From NCBI RefSeq assembly GCF_021568695.1, contig NZ_JAKGTI010000002.1, positions 558,001 to 622,000 of the forward strand: a stretch of 64,000 nt of DNA, given 5' to 3'. Under the pieces are notes generated by a model, which was not told the origin of the DNA, did no database searches, and saw only the letters and a program-made list of their open reading frames with translations. Positions 8,873 through 16,828 of the stretch are shown in pieces. Origin of the DNA: Maritalea mediterranea (GTDB lineage: Bacteria > Pseudomonadota > Alphaproteobacteria > Rhizobiales > Devosiaceae). Numbering within the stretch: position 1 is the stretch's first letter; every line of letters begins with the position of its first letter. Made by a program: the position numbers and the translations under genes.

Positions 8873-10396
8873 ATGGCGCAAGATCAATGCATCAAGCTGG
8901 CAATTCTCGCCGTTGGCGGCCAAGGCGGCGGCGTGCTCACCAATTGGATCGTTGATCTGGCCGAGCAAAACGGATGGGTGGCCCAATACACCGCTGTGGC
9001 CGGTGTGGCCCAACGCACCGGCGCGACCATCTATTATGTGGAAATGGCACCGCAGCAAGAAAAGCGCCCGATCTTCTCCCTCGCCCCCAGCGTGGGCGAT
9101 GTCGATATCTTGATTGCGGCAGAGCTGATGGAAGTCGGCCGCGCTATCCAGCGCGGTTTTGTCAGCCCCAACCGCACCTGTCTGATCGGCTCCAGCCATC
9201 GATTGCACGCCGTCTCTGAAAAAATCAATCCGGGCGACGGGCGCGCCAAGGATCAAGTGATCTTCGACGCTGCGCACAAATCGGCGCAAAAAGTGCTGCT
9301 GCACAATTATGATCGGCTCGCCATTCAGAACGGCTCTTATATCTCCGCCAGCCTGTTCGGTGCCCTCGCCGCCTCCAAGGCCCTACCGTTCATGCCCGCA
9401 CAATTTGAGGCCATTCTCGAACAATCTGGCCGCGCCGCTGCCCGAAGCATCGCCGCCTTTAATGCCGCGCTAAAAGCCGAACCGCTCGCCGCACCAGAAC
9501 TCTCAAAGCAAGCCGCACCTGCAGCCAAAGCAAAGGGGCCGCAAAAGCTGATGGCCAAATGGGATGCCCTACAGCAGCGCATCGCACAGTTGCCAAATGA
9601 ATCCCAAGAATTGGCGCGCGCTGGCCTTAAAAAGTGCGTTGAATTTCAAGACGTGACCTATGGCGATGCATATCTCACCACGGTGGAGCAATTCGCACAG
9701 CGCATTCCGGACGACCGCCCGGACATTCTGACCGAATTGGCCAAACATTTGGCCAATGCCATGGCCTATGATGATCTGATCCGTGTCTCCGATCTGAAAA
9801 CCCGACGGCAGCGCCTCAGCCGCATTGAAAGCGAAGTGCAGCTGCAATCGGCGGACGGGCTAAAGCTGACCGAATATTTCCATCCACGCGCCGAAGAAAT
9901 TTGTGGCCTGATGCCGCCAAGGCTGGGGCGCTGGTTTGAGGACAGTCCCAGCCGCTTCGCCTGGCTGGATCGTCGAGTAAACAAAGGTCGCCGCATCCGC
10001 AGCAACGGGTTCTGGGGGTTCAGCACGCTCTATCTGCTAGGTGGCCTGAAATGGTGGCGCAAACATACGCTGCGCGATCAAATAGAACGCAGGCACCGGA
10101 AGGCGTGGCTTGAGGAGATTGAAGAGAACCTTGCTGACAATCCGGATTTGGCGCTGGAACTGATCAAATGCCGCCGCCTGATCAAGGGCTATAGCGACAC
10201 CCACCATCGCTCCCTAAGCAAGTTTGCGCGAATTTTCGAAAACCTGCACTTGGTAAGCGAATTGCCCGATGCGGCAGATTGGGTGCGGCGCTGGCGCGAC
10301 GCCGCCTTGATGGACGAAAACGGTGACGCATTGGATGGTGCCATTAAAACCGTAGAGGTCACATTGCGGCAAAAGTCCAGCGCGGACGTAGAATAA
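8873..10396 (+). CDS. iorB: Indolepyruvate oxidoreductase beta/gamma-type subunit with C-terminal DUF6537 domain
   Basis: A 507-residue partner of the IorA-like subunit. The N-terminal 190 residues form a pyruvate/ketoisovalerate oxidoreductase gamma domain (LAILAVGGQGGGVLTNWIVD, then VAGVAQRTGATIYYVEM). The C-terminal 300 residues are basic and match the DUF6537-type extension seen in long IorB proteins of aerobic proteobacteria, whereas archaeal IorB is only about 200 residues. It is the last gene of the run and converges with ectR. A CG-alternating tract lies just past its stop. Confidence 0.8.
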   Translation: MAQDQCIKLAILAVGGQGGGVLTNWIVDLAEQNGWVAQYTAVAGVAQRTGATIYYVEMAPQQEKRPIFSLAPSVGDVDILIAAELMEVGRAIQRGFVSPNRTCLIGSSHRLHAVSEKINPGDGRAKDQVIFDAAHKSAQKVLLHNYDRLAIQNGSYISASLFGALAASKALPFMPAQFEAILEQSGRAAARSIAAFNAALKAEPLAAPELSKQAAPAAKAKGPQKLMAKWDALQQRIAQLPNESQELARAGLKKCVEFQDVTYGDAYLTTVEQFAQRIPDDRPDILTELAKHLANAMAYDDLIRVSDLKTRRQRLSRIESEVQLQSADGLKLTEYFHPRAEEICGLMPPRLGRWFEDSPSRFAWLDRRVNKGRRIRSNGFWGFSTLYLLGGLKWWRKHTLRDQIERRHRKAWLEEIEENLADNPDLALELIKCRRLIKGYSDTHHRSLSKFARIFENLHLVSELPDAADWVRRWRDAALMDENGDALDGAIKTVEVTLRQKSSADVE

Positions 10397-10440
10397 GCAG
10401 CCCCATGCCCCAACAATTCTGGCACAATACATTTAAGAAA

Positions 10441-10461
10441 CGCGCGCGCCCGCGCGCGCGA
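10441..10461. repeat. Alternating CG tract between convergent genes
   Basis: A 21-base stretch of almost pure CG alternation with one interruption (CGCGCGCGCC then CGCGCGCGCG) lies between the ends of the oxidoreductase gene and ectR. It has Z-DNA or hairpin potential. No T-run follows, so a terminator role is uncertain. Confidence 0.5.
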
Positions 10462-10495
10462 GGCCAGCCGTCAAGCGCGCTTTAGCCGCCTCAAC

Positions 10496-10993
10496 TTAGA
10501 TTTTCTGCTCAGATTTGGAGAATGGCGTCAGTTCAGCCGCATCAAAGATAGGCGCCACATCTTCTTTGCCACCGTCCAACATAGCCGCAATGCGCTCCAA
10601 CGAGGCAATCAGCATGGACTGCTCCCAATCGGACAGTGCCTCAAATTCTTGCTCGAACCGTTCGTGAATACCATCCGGAGATTGGCTCAGCGCGGCGCGC
10701 CCCGCATCGGTGAGGGAAAGCCAGACCTGGCGTTTGTCTGTTTGACCACGCTTCCGTTCAATCAGTCCGCGCGCTTCCAGCTTATGCACCAGCCCCGTCG
10801 TCGTCGCCTGCGTGATGCCCATAACCTGGGCAATTTGGCCAGCACTGCGTTCACCCTCTTCATCCAACAGGCGCAACAGCACCAATTGCGACGGCGTAAT
10901 GCCCGAGGCCCGCATCAATGCTTTAGAATTTGTATCAGCCGCCCGCAAGATTCGCCGGATCGAACTTAAAACCGATTTTGTTCTCTCTTCCAC
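10496..10993 (-). CDS. ectR: EctR-type MarR family regulator of ectoine synthesis
   Basis: A 165-residue winged-helix protein. The DNA-binding part reads LVLLRLLDEEGERSAGQIAQ, then VMGITQATTTGLVHKLEARG, then KRGQTDKRQVWLSLTDAGRA, the MarR wing. The C-terminal stretch with FEALSDWEQSMLIASLERIA and APIFDAAEL matches the EctR subgroup, MarR proteins encoded beside ect operons that repress them at low salt in methylotrophs. It is divergent from ectA with 283 bases between, and a palindrome sits in the ectA promoter. It could instead control the aromatic cluster it converges with, but the position and C-terminal motif argue for EctR. Confidence 0.8.
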   Translation of the reverse strand: MEERTKSVLSSIRRILRAADTNSKALMRASGITPSQLVLLRLLDEEGERSAGQIAQVMGITQATTTGLVHKLEARGLIERKRGQTDKRQVWLSLTDAGRAALSQSPDGIHERFEQEFEALSDWEQSMLIASLERIAAMLDGGKEDVAPIFDAAELTPFSKSEQKI

Positions 10994-11183
10994 ACCGCCC
11001 TCATACTCAAGACCAGACGGTAAACTTTAGCCCAATCTTTACCATCCACCAAGCCAAAAAATAAGTTTGCAAAAACAAACAATATGGCTGTTGACTTCGC
11101 GATTTTCTTATTTCGATCAAAGGGTTTCCAACATATATTTTTGTCATATTCTCCTTAAAAGGCGCGTTTTACGGACTTTGCAG

Positions 11184-11208
11184 GGAACTTTTCCCGCCCT
11201 CAGCGGTT
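11184..11208 (+). promoter_or_regulatory. Possible EcfG-type promoter upstream of ectA (imperfect -10)
   Basis: GGAAC, 16 bases, then GGTT. The -35 matches the EcfG consensus exactly and the spacing is right, but the -10 core is GGTT rather than CGTT. It overlaps the housekeeping-type -35 box. Plausible stress input to the ectoine operon, weaker than the sites in the neighbouring stress island. Confidence 0.35.
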
Positions 11209-11234
11209 GACATTTAGTTAGTTCAAGCTAAATA
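11207..11234 (+). promoter_or_regulatory. ectA promoter with internal palindromic operator
   Basis: A TTGACA -35 box (11207-11212) and TAAATA -10 box (11229-11234) are 16 bases apart. Between and overlapping them lies an inverted repeat, ATTTAG (11212-11217) and CTAAAT (11228-11233), whose arms extend imperfectly inward. MarR-type EctR proteins are known to bind an AT-rich pseudopalindrome at the ectA promoter, so this is the natural candidate for the operator of the divergent ectR. Confidence 0.6.
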
Positions 11235-11276
11235 AAAAGCGAATTTGAATTTTCACAACACATGGATTGTTGAAAA

Positions 11277-11810
11277 ATGAAAGCAAATAGAACCAAAGCG
11301 CGTCCCACCTTCCGCAAGCCAACGGCTAACGATGGGTCAGTCGTTTGGGACATTGTCAAAAACTCCGGCAAGCTGGATGAAAACTCTATCTACTGCAATC
11401 TGCTGCAATGCACGCACTTTGCGGGCACATGCGCGATCGCTGAAGTAGATGGAAACCCGGTCGGGTGGATTTCTGCCTATATCCCACCGCAAAAGCCGGA
11501 CACTCTATTTGTTTGGCAAGTCTGTGTGTCTGAAGAAGCACGCGGCCTGGGCATCGCCAAGCAGCTGATTCACACCGTGCTTAAACGCGACATTTGCGAA
11601 AATGTCAGAAAAATTGAGAGCACCATCACCAAAGACAATGACGCGAGCTGGGCCCTGTTTGGCGCCATCGCCGACACTTTTGGTGCCGACCTGAACAAAA
11701 AAGTGATGTTTGACGAGGAAGAGCATTTGGACGGCCAAGGCGCAACAGAGCACCTGGTTTCGATTGCCCCCGTGAAACAAAATCACCCTGTGTTGCGTTC
11801 AGTAGCTTAA
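11277..11810 (+). CDS. ectA: L-2,4-diaminobutyrate N-acetyltransferase
   Basis: A 177-residue GNAT enzyme that acetylates diaminobutyrate at N4, the second ectoine-specific step. EctA hallmarks visible are LDENSIYCNLLQCTHFAGTC, the acetyl-CoA loop VSEEARGLGIAKQLI at about residues 85-98, and STITKDNDASWALF. The length fits the family. No strong ribosome site precedes the ATG; the nearest upstream ATG (11262) hits a stop after three codons. It is the first gene of ectABCD-ask, behind a promoter with a putative EctR operator. Confidence 0.96.
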   Translation: MKANRTKARPTFRKPTANDGSVVWDIVKNSGKLDENSIYCNLLQCTHFAGTCAIAEVDGNPVGWISAYIPPQKPDTLFVWQVCVSEEARGLGIAKQLIHTVLKRDICENVRKIESTITKDNDASWALFGAIADTFGADLNKKVMFDEEEHLDGQGATEHLVSIAPVKQNHPVLRSVA

Positions 11811-11856
11811 CAGGCCCGACGCGAACACGAAATTGAACAAATCCGAAGGACCGACA

Positions 11857-13149
11857 ATGACCAATAGTGAACAACAAGACCTTCTCGTATTTGAACGTCG
11901 CGAAAGCGCTGTGCGCAGTTATTGCCGCGCCTTCCCGAAAATGTTCGATCGCGCGGTCAATGCAACCATTTACGGCGCCGATGGCAAAGAATATACCGAC
12001 TTCCTTGCTGGCTGCGCCTCTTTGAACTATGGCCACAACGATCCCGATATGAAGCAGGCGCTGGTTGATTTCATCAGCCGTGACGGCATTGCCCATGGTC
12101 TGGACATGCACACCAACGCCAAGCGCGATTTCTTGGAAACCTTCCACGAGAAGATTCTGGCACCGCGCAACATGGACTACCGGATGATGTTTACAGGCCC
12201 TACAGGCGCGAATGCCGTTGAGGCTGGCCTGAAACTGGCCCGTAAAGTCACCGGCCGAACCAATGTGATTTCATTCACCAATGGCTTCCACGGCATGACA
12301 CTGGGTGCTTTGGCCACGACCGGCAATGCTGGCAAACGCGGCGGCGCAGGCATGGAACTGTCTGGCGTGCACCGTGCGCCATTTGATGGCTATTTCGGTG
12401 ACAATGTGGATACGGCCGAGCAACTTGATATTTTGCTCAGCGACAGTTCCGCTGGCATTGATGCCCCTGCCGCCATTTTGGTGGAAGCGGTGCAAGGCGA
12501 AGGCGGCTTGAATGTTGCATCTAAAGAATGGATGCAAAAAATGCAGGCCATCGCCAAAAAGCATGGCGCTCTGTTCATCGTTGACGATATTCAAGCTGGC
12601 TGCGGCCGCACAGGGACCTTCTTCTCATTCGAAGAAATGGGCATTGAGCCAGACATTATCACCATGGCGAAATCTCTTTCAGGCATGGGTCTGCCTTTTG
12701 CGGTAACCCTGTTTAAGCCTGAATTGGACATCTGGAAGCCAGGCGAGCACAACGGCACATTCCGCGGCAACAACCACGCCTTCATCACGGCCAAGGTCGC
12801 GATCGACAAATTCTGGTCTGATGACCAGTTCCAGGCTGAGATTCAAGAGAAATCAGACTATCTGGAACAGCGCCTGCAATCTATTGCCGACAAATATGGG
12901 TTTGGCCTCAAAGGCCGCGGCATGATGATGGGCATTGATTGCGAGGATGGCGATGCGGCCTCAGACATTTGCGAACATGCCTTTGAAAACGACGTGATCG
13001 TTGAAACTTCTGGCAGTGACGATGAGATCGTCAAGATTCTGGCACCACTGACCATTGAAAAAGAAACCTTTGCCAAGGGCCTCGACGTTATCGAGACCGC
13101 ATTTGATTGCACCCTTGTCGACAAGAACCAACGCTCAGCAGCGGAGTAA
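11857..13149 (+). CDS. ectB: L-2,4-diaminobutyrate transaminase
   Basis: A 430-residue class III PLP aminotransferase converting aspartate semialdehyde to diaminobutyrate with glutamate as donor, the first committed step to ectoine. It starts with the EctB-like FERRESAVRSYCRAFPKMFD, and the PLP lysine is in TMAKSLSGMGLPFAV at about K272. The start at 11857 has AAGGA six bases upstream; an in-frame ATG at 11833 adds eight residues without a ribosome site. It lies 46 bases after ectA and 3 bases before ectC. Confidence 0.96.
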   Translation: MTNSEQQDLLVFERRESAVRSYCRAFPKMFDRAVNATIYGADGKEYTDFLAGCASLNYGHNDPDMKQALVDFISRDGIAHGLDMHTNAKRDFLETFHEKILAPRNMDYRMMFTGPTGANAVEAGLKLARKVTGRTNVISFTNGFHGMTLGALATTGNAGKRGGAGMELSGVHRAPFDGYFGDNVDTAEQLDILLSDSSAGIDAPAAILVEAVQGEGGLNVASKEWMQKMQAIAKKHGALFIVDDIQAGCGRTGTFFSFEEMGIEPDIITMAKSLSGMGLPFAVTLFKPELDIWKPGEHNGTFRGNNHAFITAKVAIDKFWSDDQFQAEIQEKSDYLEQRLQSIADKYGFGLKGRGMMMGIDCEDGDAASDICEHAFENDVIVETSGSDDEIVKILAPLTIEKETFAKGLDVIETAFDCTLVDKNQRSAAE

Positions 13150-13152
13150 ATA

Positions 13153-13551
13153 ATGATTGTACGCGATTTGAACAAAGCACGTGAAACAGACCGACTGGTA
13201 TCCACCGATGGGTGGGACAGCACACGCCTGTTGCTGGCAGACGACAATATGGGATTTTCCTTCCATGTGACCCGCATCAAGGCCGGCACATCGCACGTGT
13301 TTCATTATAAACACCACCTTGAAGCGGTGTTTTGCATTGAGGGCGAAGGCCAGATCAAAGATTTGGCCACTGGCGAAGTTCATGAAATTAAGCCAGGCGT
13401 AATTTATGCCTTGGACAAAAACGACAAGCACGAATTGTCGGCAAAGAGCCAAATTACCTTTGCTTGCACTTTCAACCCGCCGGTTACAGGCAACGAAGTG
13501 CACCGTGAAGATGGCTCATATGCGCCCGCACCGGAGGTCGCAGCAGAATAG
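13153..13551 (+). CDS. ectC: L-ectoine synthase
   Basis: A 132-residue cupin-type enzyme that cyclises N-gamma-acetyl-diaminobutyrate to ectoine. Diagnostic stretches are [18 protein letters not shown] at the N-terminus, [20 protein letters not shown] and [19 protein letters not shown]. Length is as expected (about 130). It starts three bases after the ectB stop with a GGAG ribosome site inside the end of ectB. Confidence 0.97.
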   Translation: MIVRDLNKARETDRLVSTDGWDSTRLLLADDNMGFSFHVTRIKAGTSHVFHYKHHLEAVFCIEGEGQIKDLATGEVHEIKPGVIYALDKNDKHELSAKSQITFACTFNPPVTGNEVHREDGSYAPAPEVAAE

Positions 13552-13591
13552 AATGTGAATTTTTGGTCTAACGAACGAAAAGGAGCGAGCT

Positions 13592-14536
13592 ATGAGTAGC
13601 GCTGCAATCAAACCGATAGAACAAGAAGATGCATATGTAACTCGTTTGCCTTCAGGTGAACGTTGGCTTGAACGCAAAGACCCCGTTGTCTGGTCTGAAT
13701 GGCGCCCGGGAGCACCCTTGGCCCTTGATCAGGTAAAAAAGTTTGAGCGCGATGGCTTTCTCGTCCTTGAGGACATCTTTTTGCCAGGTGAAATTGATGC
13801 GCTAATCGAAGAAAGCGCGCGCCTTCGTTCGGATGCCACCAAGTTGCACCAGGAAAGTCTGGTGACGGAACCGGGCACCGACGATGTGCGCACTATTTTT
13901 GACTTGGACTTGCAAAGCGAAGTCTTTTCGCGTTTGGCCGAAGATGTGCGCATCTCTGAGCCAGTTCGGTTCCTGCTTGATGACGAGATCTATGTTCACC
14001 AGTCACGGCTGAACTACAAACCTGGCCTAACGGGTAAAGAGTTCTACTGGCACTCAGATTTTGAAACCTGGCACGCCGAAGACGGTATGCCGCGCATGCG
14101 CGCCATTTCTGCATCAATCTTGCTGACAGATAATGATGCGTTGAATGGGCCATTGATGCTGATGCCTGGGTCTCAAAACACCTTTATTGCTTGCGCAGGC
14201 GAAACCCCTGAAGATAACCACAAGACCTCGCTGAAACAGCAAAAGGTTGGGGTGCCGTCCGCTGAAGCCTTGTCAAAATTGGCACAGGACCACGGCATCG
14301 AATATGCCGCAGGCAAAAAAGGGACGGTGATCCTGTTTGACTGCAACACCATGCACGGCTCAAACGGGAACATCACCCCTTACCCACGCTCAAACGCATT
14401 TTTCGTTTACAATGCGTGGTCAAACCAACTTGAAGCGCCTTTCGGGGCGGCGAAACCACGGCCGAACTTCCTTGGTCGTCGCAATCCCGAGGAGCCCGTG
14501 ACCCTACGTGAGGGCCACATTGAATCGACGGAATAA
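13592..14536 (+). CDS. ectD: Ectoine 5-hydroxylase
   Basis: A 314-residue Fe(II)/2-oxoglutarate dioxygenase of the PhyH superfamily that turns ectoine into 5-hydroxyectoine. The iron ligands are visible as H154 and D156 in FYWHSDFETWHAEDGMPRMR, the EctD signature, and the distal H255 in DCNTMHGSNGN, with R266 in PYPRSNAF as the 2-oxoglutarate-binding arginine. It sits between ectC and ask with a ribosome site AAAAGGAG, so the organism should be able to make hydroxyectoine. A strong hairpin follows the stop. Confidence 0.96.
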   Translation: MSSAAIKPIEQEDAYVTRLPSGERWLERKDPVVWSEWRPGAPLALDQVKKFERDGFLVLEDIFLPGEIDALIEESARLRSDATKLHQESLVTEPGTDDVRTIFDLDLQSEVFSRLAEDVRISEPVRFLLDDEIYVHQSRLNYKPGLTGKEFYWHSDFETWHAEDGMPRMRAISASILLTDNDALNGPLMLMPGSQNTFIACAGETPEDNHKTSLKQQKVGVPSAEALSKLAQDHGIEYAAGKKGTVILFDCNTMHGSNGNITPYPRSNAFFVYNAWSNQLEAPFGAAKPRPNFLGRRNPEEPVTLREGHIESTE

Positions 14537-14544
14537 CCGTCGCG

Positions 14545-14567
14545 GTGCACCGCATTATGCGGTGCAC
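14545..14567 (+). other. Intercistronic hairpin between ectD and ask
   Basis: An inverted repeat GTGCACCGCAT / ATGCGGTGCAC around a single central base, giving a stem of about 9-10 pairs with a small loop. No T-run follows. Likely an mRNA-stabilising or processing hairpin that lets ask be expressed at a different level from ectABCD. Confidence 0.55.
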
Positions 14568-14596
14568 ACGGTAAAGCGTCCAAATAAGGAGTAACC

Positions 14597-16033
14597 ATGC
14601 CGAACCACACAGTTGAGAAAATCGGCGGGACATCAATGTCGCGTACCCATGAACTTTTGAAAAATGTTCTGATTGGTGAGCGCAAAGGTGACGCACTCTA
14701 TAATCGCATCTTTGTGGTGTCTGCCTATGGCGGCATCACGAATGAGCTGCTGGAACATAAAAAGTCTGGTGCGCCTGGCGTCTATGCCCTGTTCTCCAGT
14801 GCAGAAAGCGATTGGGCTTGGGGCGATGCGCTCGACAAACTGTCCAGACGCATGCAGGATATCAACGCCGAGATCTTTGAGGATCAACAAGCGCTTGGCG
14901 CAGCCAATGCCTTTGTTCGCGAGCGGGTAGAAGGCGTGCGCTCTTGCCTGATCGATTTGCACCGTCTGTGCTCATACGGCCATTTCCGCCTCGACAATCA
15001 CTTGTTGACGGTGCGCGAAATGCTCTCCGCACTGGGCGAAGTGCACTCAGCATACAACACCGCCTTGCTGCTGCAGCAAAATGGCGTAAATGCCCGCATG
15101 GTTGACCTTTCTGGTTGGCGTGACGAAGAGCAATATAGCTTGGATGACAACATCAAAAATGCCTTCAAGGACATTGATGTATCAAAAGAGCTGCCTATTG
15201 TTACTGGCTATGCTCAATCAAAAGAAGCGCTGATGAAAACTTATGATCGCGGCTACAGCGAAGTGACCTTGTCGCGCATCGCTGTCATCACTGAGGCAAA
15301 AGAAGCGATCATTCACAAGGAATTCCACCTGTCATCTGCCGACCCGAAAGTGGTGGGCGAAGATGCGGTGCAGGTGATTGGCGACACCAATTATGATGTG
15401 GCCGACCAGCTGTCCAATATGGGTATGGAAGCCATTCACCCATCCGCGGCGAAGGGCTTGCGCCAGGCCAATATTCCTCTGCGCATCAAAAACTCATTCG
15501 AACCTGAGCACCCCGGCACAACAATTAATGCCACAGATCAGGGCAAAAAGGCAGGCGTCGAGATCATTACCGGTTTGGACAATGTCATCGCCTTTGAATT
15601 CTTTGAGCAGGACATGGTGGGCGTGAAAGGCTACGACACCCGGATTTTGGATGCATTGACGCGCCACAAGGTGCAAATCATCTCAAAAACCTCCAACGCC
15701 AATACCATTACCCACTATCTCAAAGGGTCGCTGAAGAATATCAAGCGGGTGGAAGCTGATTTGTCCAAAGAGTTTCCCGCGGCTGAAATCAGTTCACGCA
15801 AAGTGGCCTTTATTTCAGCCATTGGCCGCAACCTGAAGGGGTGTGATGTGGCTGCCCGTGCCATCTTGGCGCTGGCCGAAGCCAATATCACCCCGCTGAG
15901 CATGCAGGATTTGCTGCGCAAGGTTGACGTGCAGATCATTGTGGACCGATCCGATTATGAGAAGGCCATCAAAACATTGCATGAGGCCTTGGTTGAAAAA
16001 ACGGAGTCCTTGGGCAAAAAACTAGCTGCCTAA
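14597..16033 (+). CDS. ask: Aspartate kinase, ectoine-specific type (Ask_Ect)
   Basis: A 478-residue aspartokinase that phosphorylates aspartate, the entry to aspartate semialdehyde and so to ectoine. The kinase start VEKIGGTSMSRTHELL replaces the canonical KFGGTS, as in ectoine-cluster aspartokinases. The central region holds SRIAVITEAKEAIIHKEFHL and the C-terminal third has paired ACT-like domains (KVQIISKTSNANTITHYLKG; RKVAFISAIGRNLKG). Ask_Ect enzymes are less feedback-inhibited than the housekeeping enzyme. A good ribosome site (AAGGAG) precedes the ATG and a strong terminator follows the stop, closing the operon. Confidence 0.93.
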   Translation: MPNHTVEKIGGTSMSRTHELLKNVLIGERKGDALYNRIFVVSAYGGITNELLEHKKSGAPGVYALFSSAESDWAWGDALDKLSRRMQDINAEIFEDQQALGAANAFVRERVEGVRSCLIDLHRLCSYGHFRLDNHLLTVREMLSALGEVHSAYNTALLLQQNGVNARMVDLSGWRDEEQYSLDDNIKNAFKDIDVSKELPIVTGYAQSKEALMKTYDRGYSEVTLSRIAVITEAKEAIIHKEFHLSSADPKVVGEDAVQVIGDTNYDVADQLSNMGMEAIHPSAAKGLRQANIPLRIKNSFEPEHPGTTINATDQGKKAGVEIITGLDNVIAFEFFEQDMVGVKGYDTRILDALTRHKVQIISKTSNANTITHYLKGSLKNIKRVEADLSKEFPAAEISSRKVAFISAIGRNLKGCDVAARAILALAEANITPLSMQDLLRKVDVQIIVDRSDYEKAIKTLHEALVEKTESLGKKLAA

Positions 16034-16052
16034 CGGACAGATACTCGAAAAA

Positions 16053-16084
16053 AAAGGTCGCCTCCAATGAGGCGGCCTTTTTTT
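16053..16084 (+). terminator. Rho-independent terminator of the ect operon
   Basis: A 12-bp stem AAAGGTCGCCTC / GAGGCGGCCTTT with one G-T pair, a four-base CAAT loop, and a run of seven Ts across the 3' end. It closes ectABCD-ask. Confidence 0.88.
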
Positions 16085-16122
16085 GTGCGATCTAAAAAAT
16101 TTTCAAAAAAAATGACCGACAT

Positions 16123-16147
16123 GGAACCAATCGAGAGATCAAACGTT
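16123..16147 (+). promoter_or_regulatory. EcfG-type promoter for the 63-aa membrane protein
   Basis: GGAAC, 16 bases, CGTT: an exact match to the alphaproteobacterial general stress sigma factor consensus, 37 bases upstream of the small membrane protein start. Confidence 0.8.
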
Positions 16148-16183
16148 CTGTAATCAGCAAATACGGAGCTGAGGAGCGGCACC

Positions 16184-16375
16184 ATGACTGATAAAAACAA
16201 TAAGGAAACTGTTGTTGTTTCAAATACCTCCACCCCTATGGGTTGGATTGTAGGAATCGTTCTTGCTGCTGCACTGATTTTTGTGGGCTACCTCGCTTAC
16301 AACGGCTATTTCAGCAACCAAGAGTCAGTTTCAATCGAGCTTGAAGTTCCTGAGGAACTTACCCCTAGCGAATAA
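16184..16375 (+). CDS. Small single-pass membrane protein, stress-controlled, unknown function
   Basis: A 63-residue protein I do not recognise. A polar N-terminus (MTDKNNKETVVVSNTST) is followed by one hydrophobic segment (about residues 19-42, PMGWIVGIVLAAALIFVGYL) and an acidic tail ending in EVPEELTPSE. It is flanked by its own EcfG-type promoter and a terminator, so it is probably monocistronic. A GAGGAG ribosome site precedes the ATG. Orientation (positive-poor N-terminus, acidic C-terminus) is not clear-cut; the tail may be periplasmic. Confidence 0.75.
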   Translation: MTDKNNKETVVVSNTSTPMGWIVGIVLAAALIFVGYLAYNGYFSNQESVSIELEVPEELTPSE

Positions 16376-16395
16376 TGAACTAAACCTCCAAGTAT

Positions 16396-16462
16396 TGGGC
16401 CAATTGCGAAGCAACTCCCCTCCCCCAACCAGCCCTAGCTTCACAATTGGCCCACTTTTTTG
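16396..16462 (+). terminator. Rho-independent terminator after the 63-aa protein gene
   Basis: A long stem, TGGGCCAATTG plus GAAG paired with CTTC plus CAATTGGCCCA, with a mismatch between the two helices, a loop of about 27 bases and a T-run (CTTTTTTG). It separates the small gene from the DUF3309 gene. Confidence 0.75.
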
Positions 16463-16487
16463 CCTCAATAAAATCACAATATAAATT

Positions 16488-16513
16488 GGAACAGACCCAC
16501 ACCTTATTTCGTT
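16488..16513 (+). promoter_or_regulatory. EcfG-type promoter for the DUF3309 gene
   Basis: GGAAC, 17 bases, CGTTAAA, 47 bases upstream of the DUF3309 start. Spacing is one base longer than the other sites but within the range reported for EcfG promoters. Confidence 0.7.
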
Positions 16514-16560
16514 AAACGGACACTAAAGTTAATTAGTTGAAGTTAAGATGCGAGGTATAA

Positions 16561-16719
16561 ATGGGTTTTACGACGTTAATACTTATCCTTCTCATCATTT
16601 CTGTGGTGGGCACTGCACCCACATGGCCCTACTCCCGCAGATGGGGATATCGGCCGATGGGTATAATCGGCTTGCTTTTGGTGATTTTCACTCTCATTTG
16701 GATGCTCGGCAAACTTTAG
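16561..16719 (+). CDS. DUF3309 family small membrane protein
   Basis: A 52-residue protein starting MGFTTLILILLIISVVGTAP, followed by TWPYSRRWGYRPMG and a second hydrophobic stretch. The centre with A-P-TWP-S-WGY-P-G is the DUF3309 signature, a family of tiny two-helix membrane proteins common in proteobacteria, of unknown role. GAGG lies about six bases before the ATG. A longer overlapping reading frame from 16548 is in a different frame and has no family resemblance. The EcfG-type promoter upstream makes it a general stress gene. Confidence 0.88.
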   Translation: MGFTTLILILLIISVVGTAPTWPYSRRWGYRPMGIIGLLLVIFTLIWMLGKL

Positions 16720-16740
16720 TAAAAATATGACATTCTAGAT

Positions 16741-16765
16741 GGAACAAAAGTAACAATAGAAAGTT
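16741..16765 (+). promoter_or_regulatory. EcfG-type promoter for the first PRC-barrel gene
   Basis: GGAAC, 16 bases, AGTTTA. The -35 is exact, the -10 core has A in place of the first C. It lies 64 bases upstream of the gene. Confidence 0.6.
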
Positions 16766-16828
16766 TACCAGATGAAATCCGATATATACCAAATATCGGA
16801 TAAGATTGAAAAGAAGGGAGATAGACAA

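Noticed and set aside
10496-10993. MarR regulator as controller of the indolic cluster
   Set aside because: MarR repressors are known in auxin-degradation loci, but this one converges with that cluster, is divergent from ectA and has EctR-like C-terminal text, so ectR is the better call.
16548-16730. 60-codon frame overlapping the DUF3309 gene
   Set aside because: The DUF3309 frame starting at 16561 matches a known family and has a ribosome site; the 60-codon frame does not.
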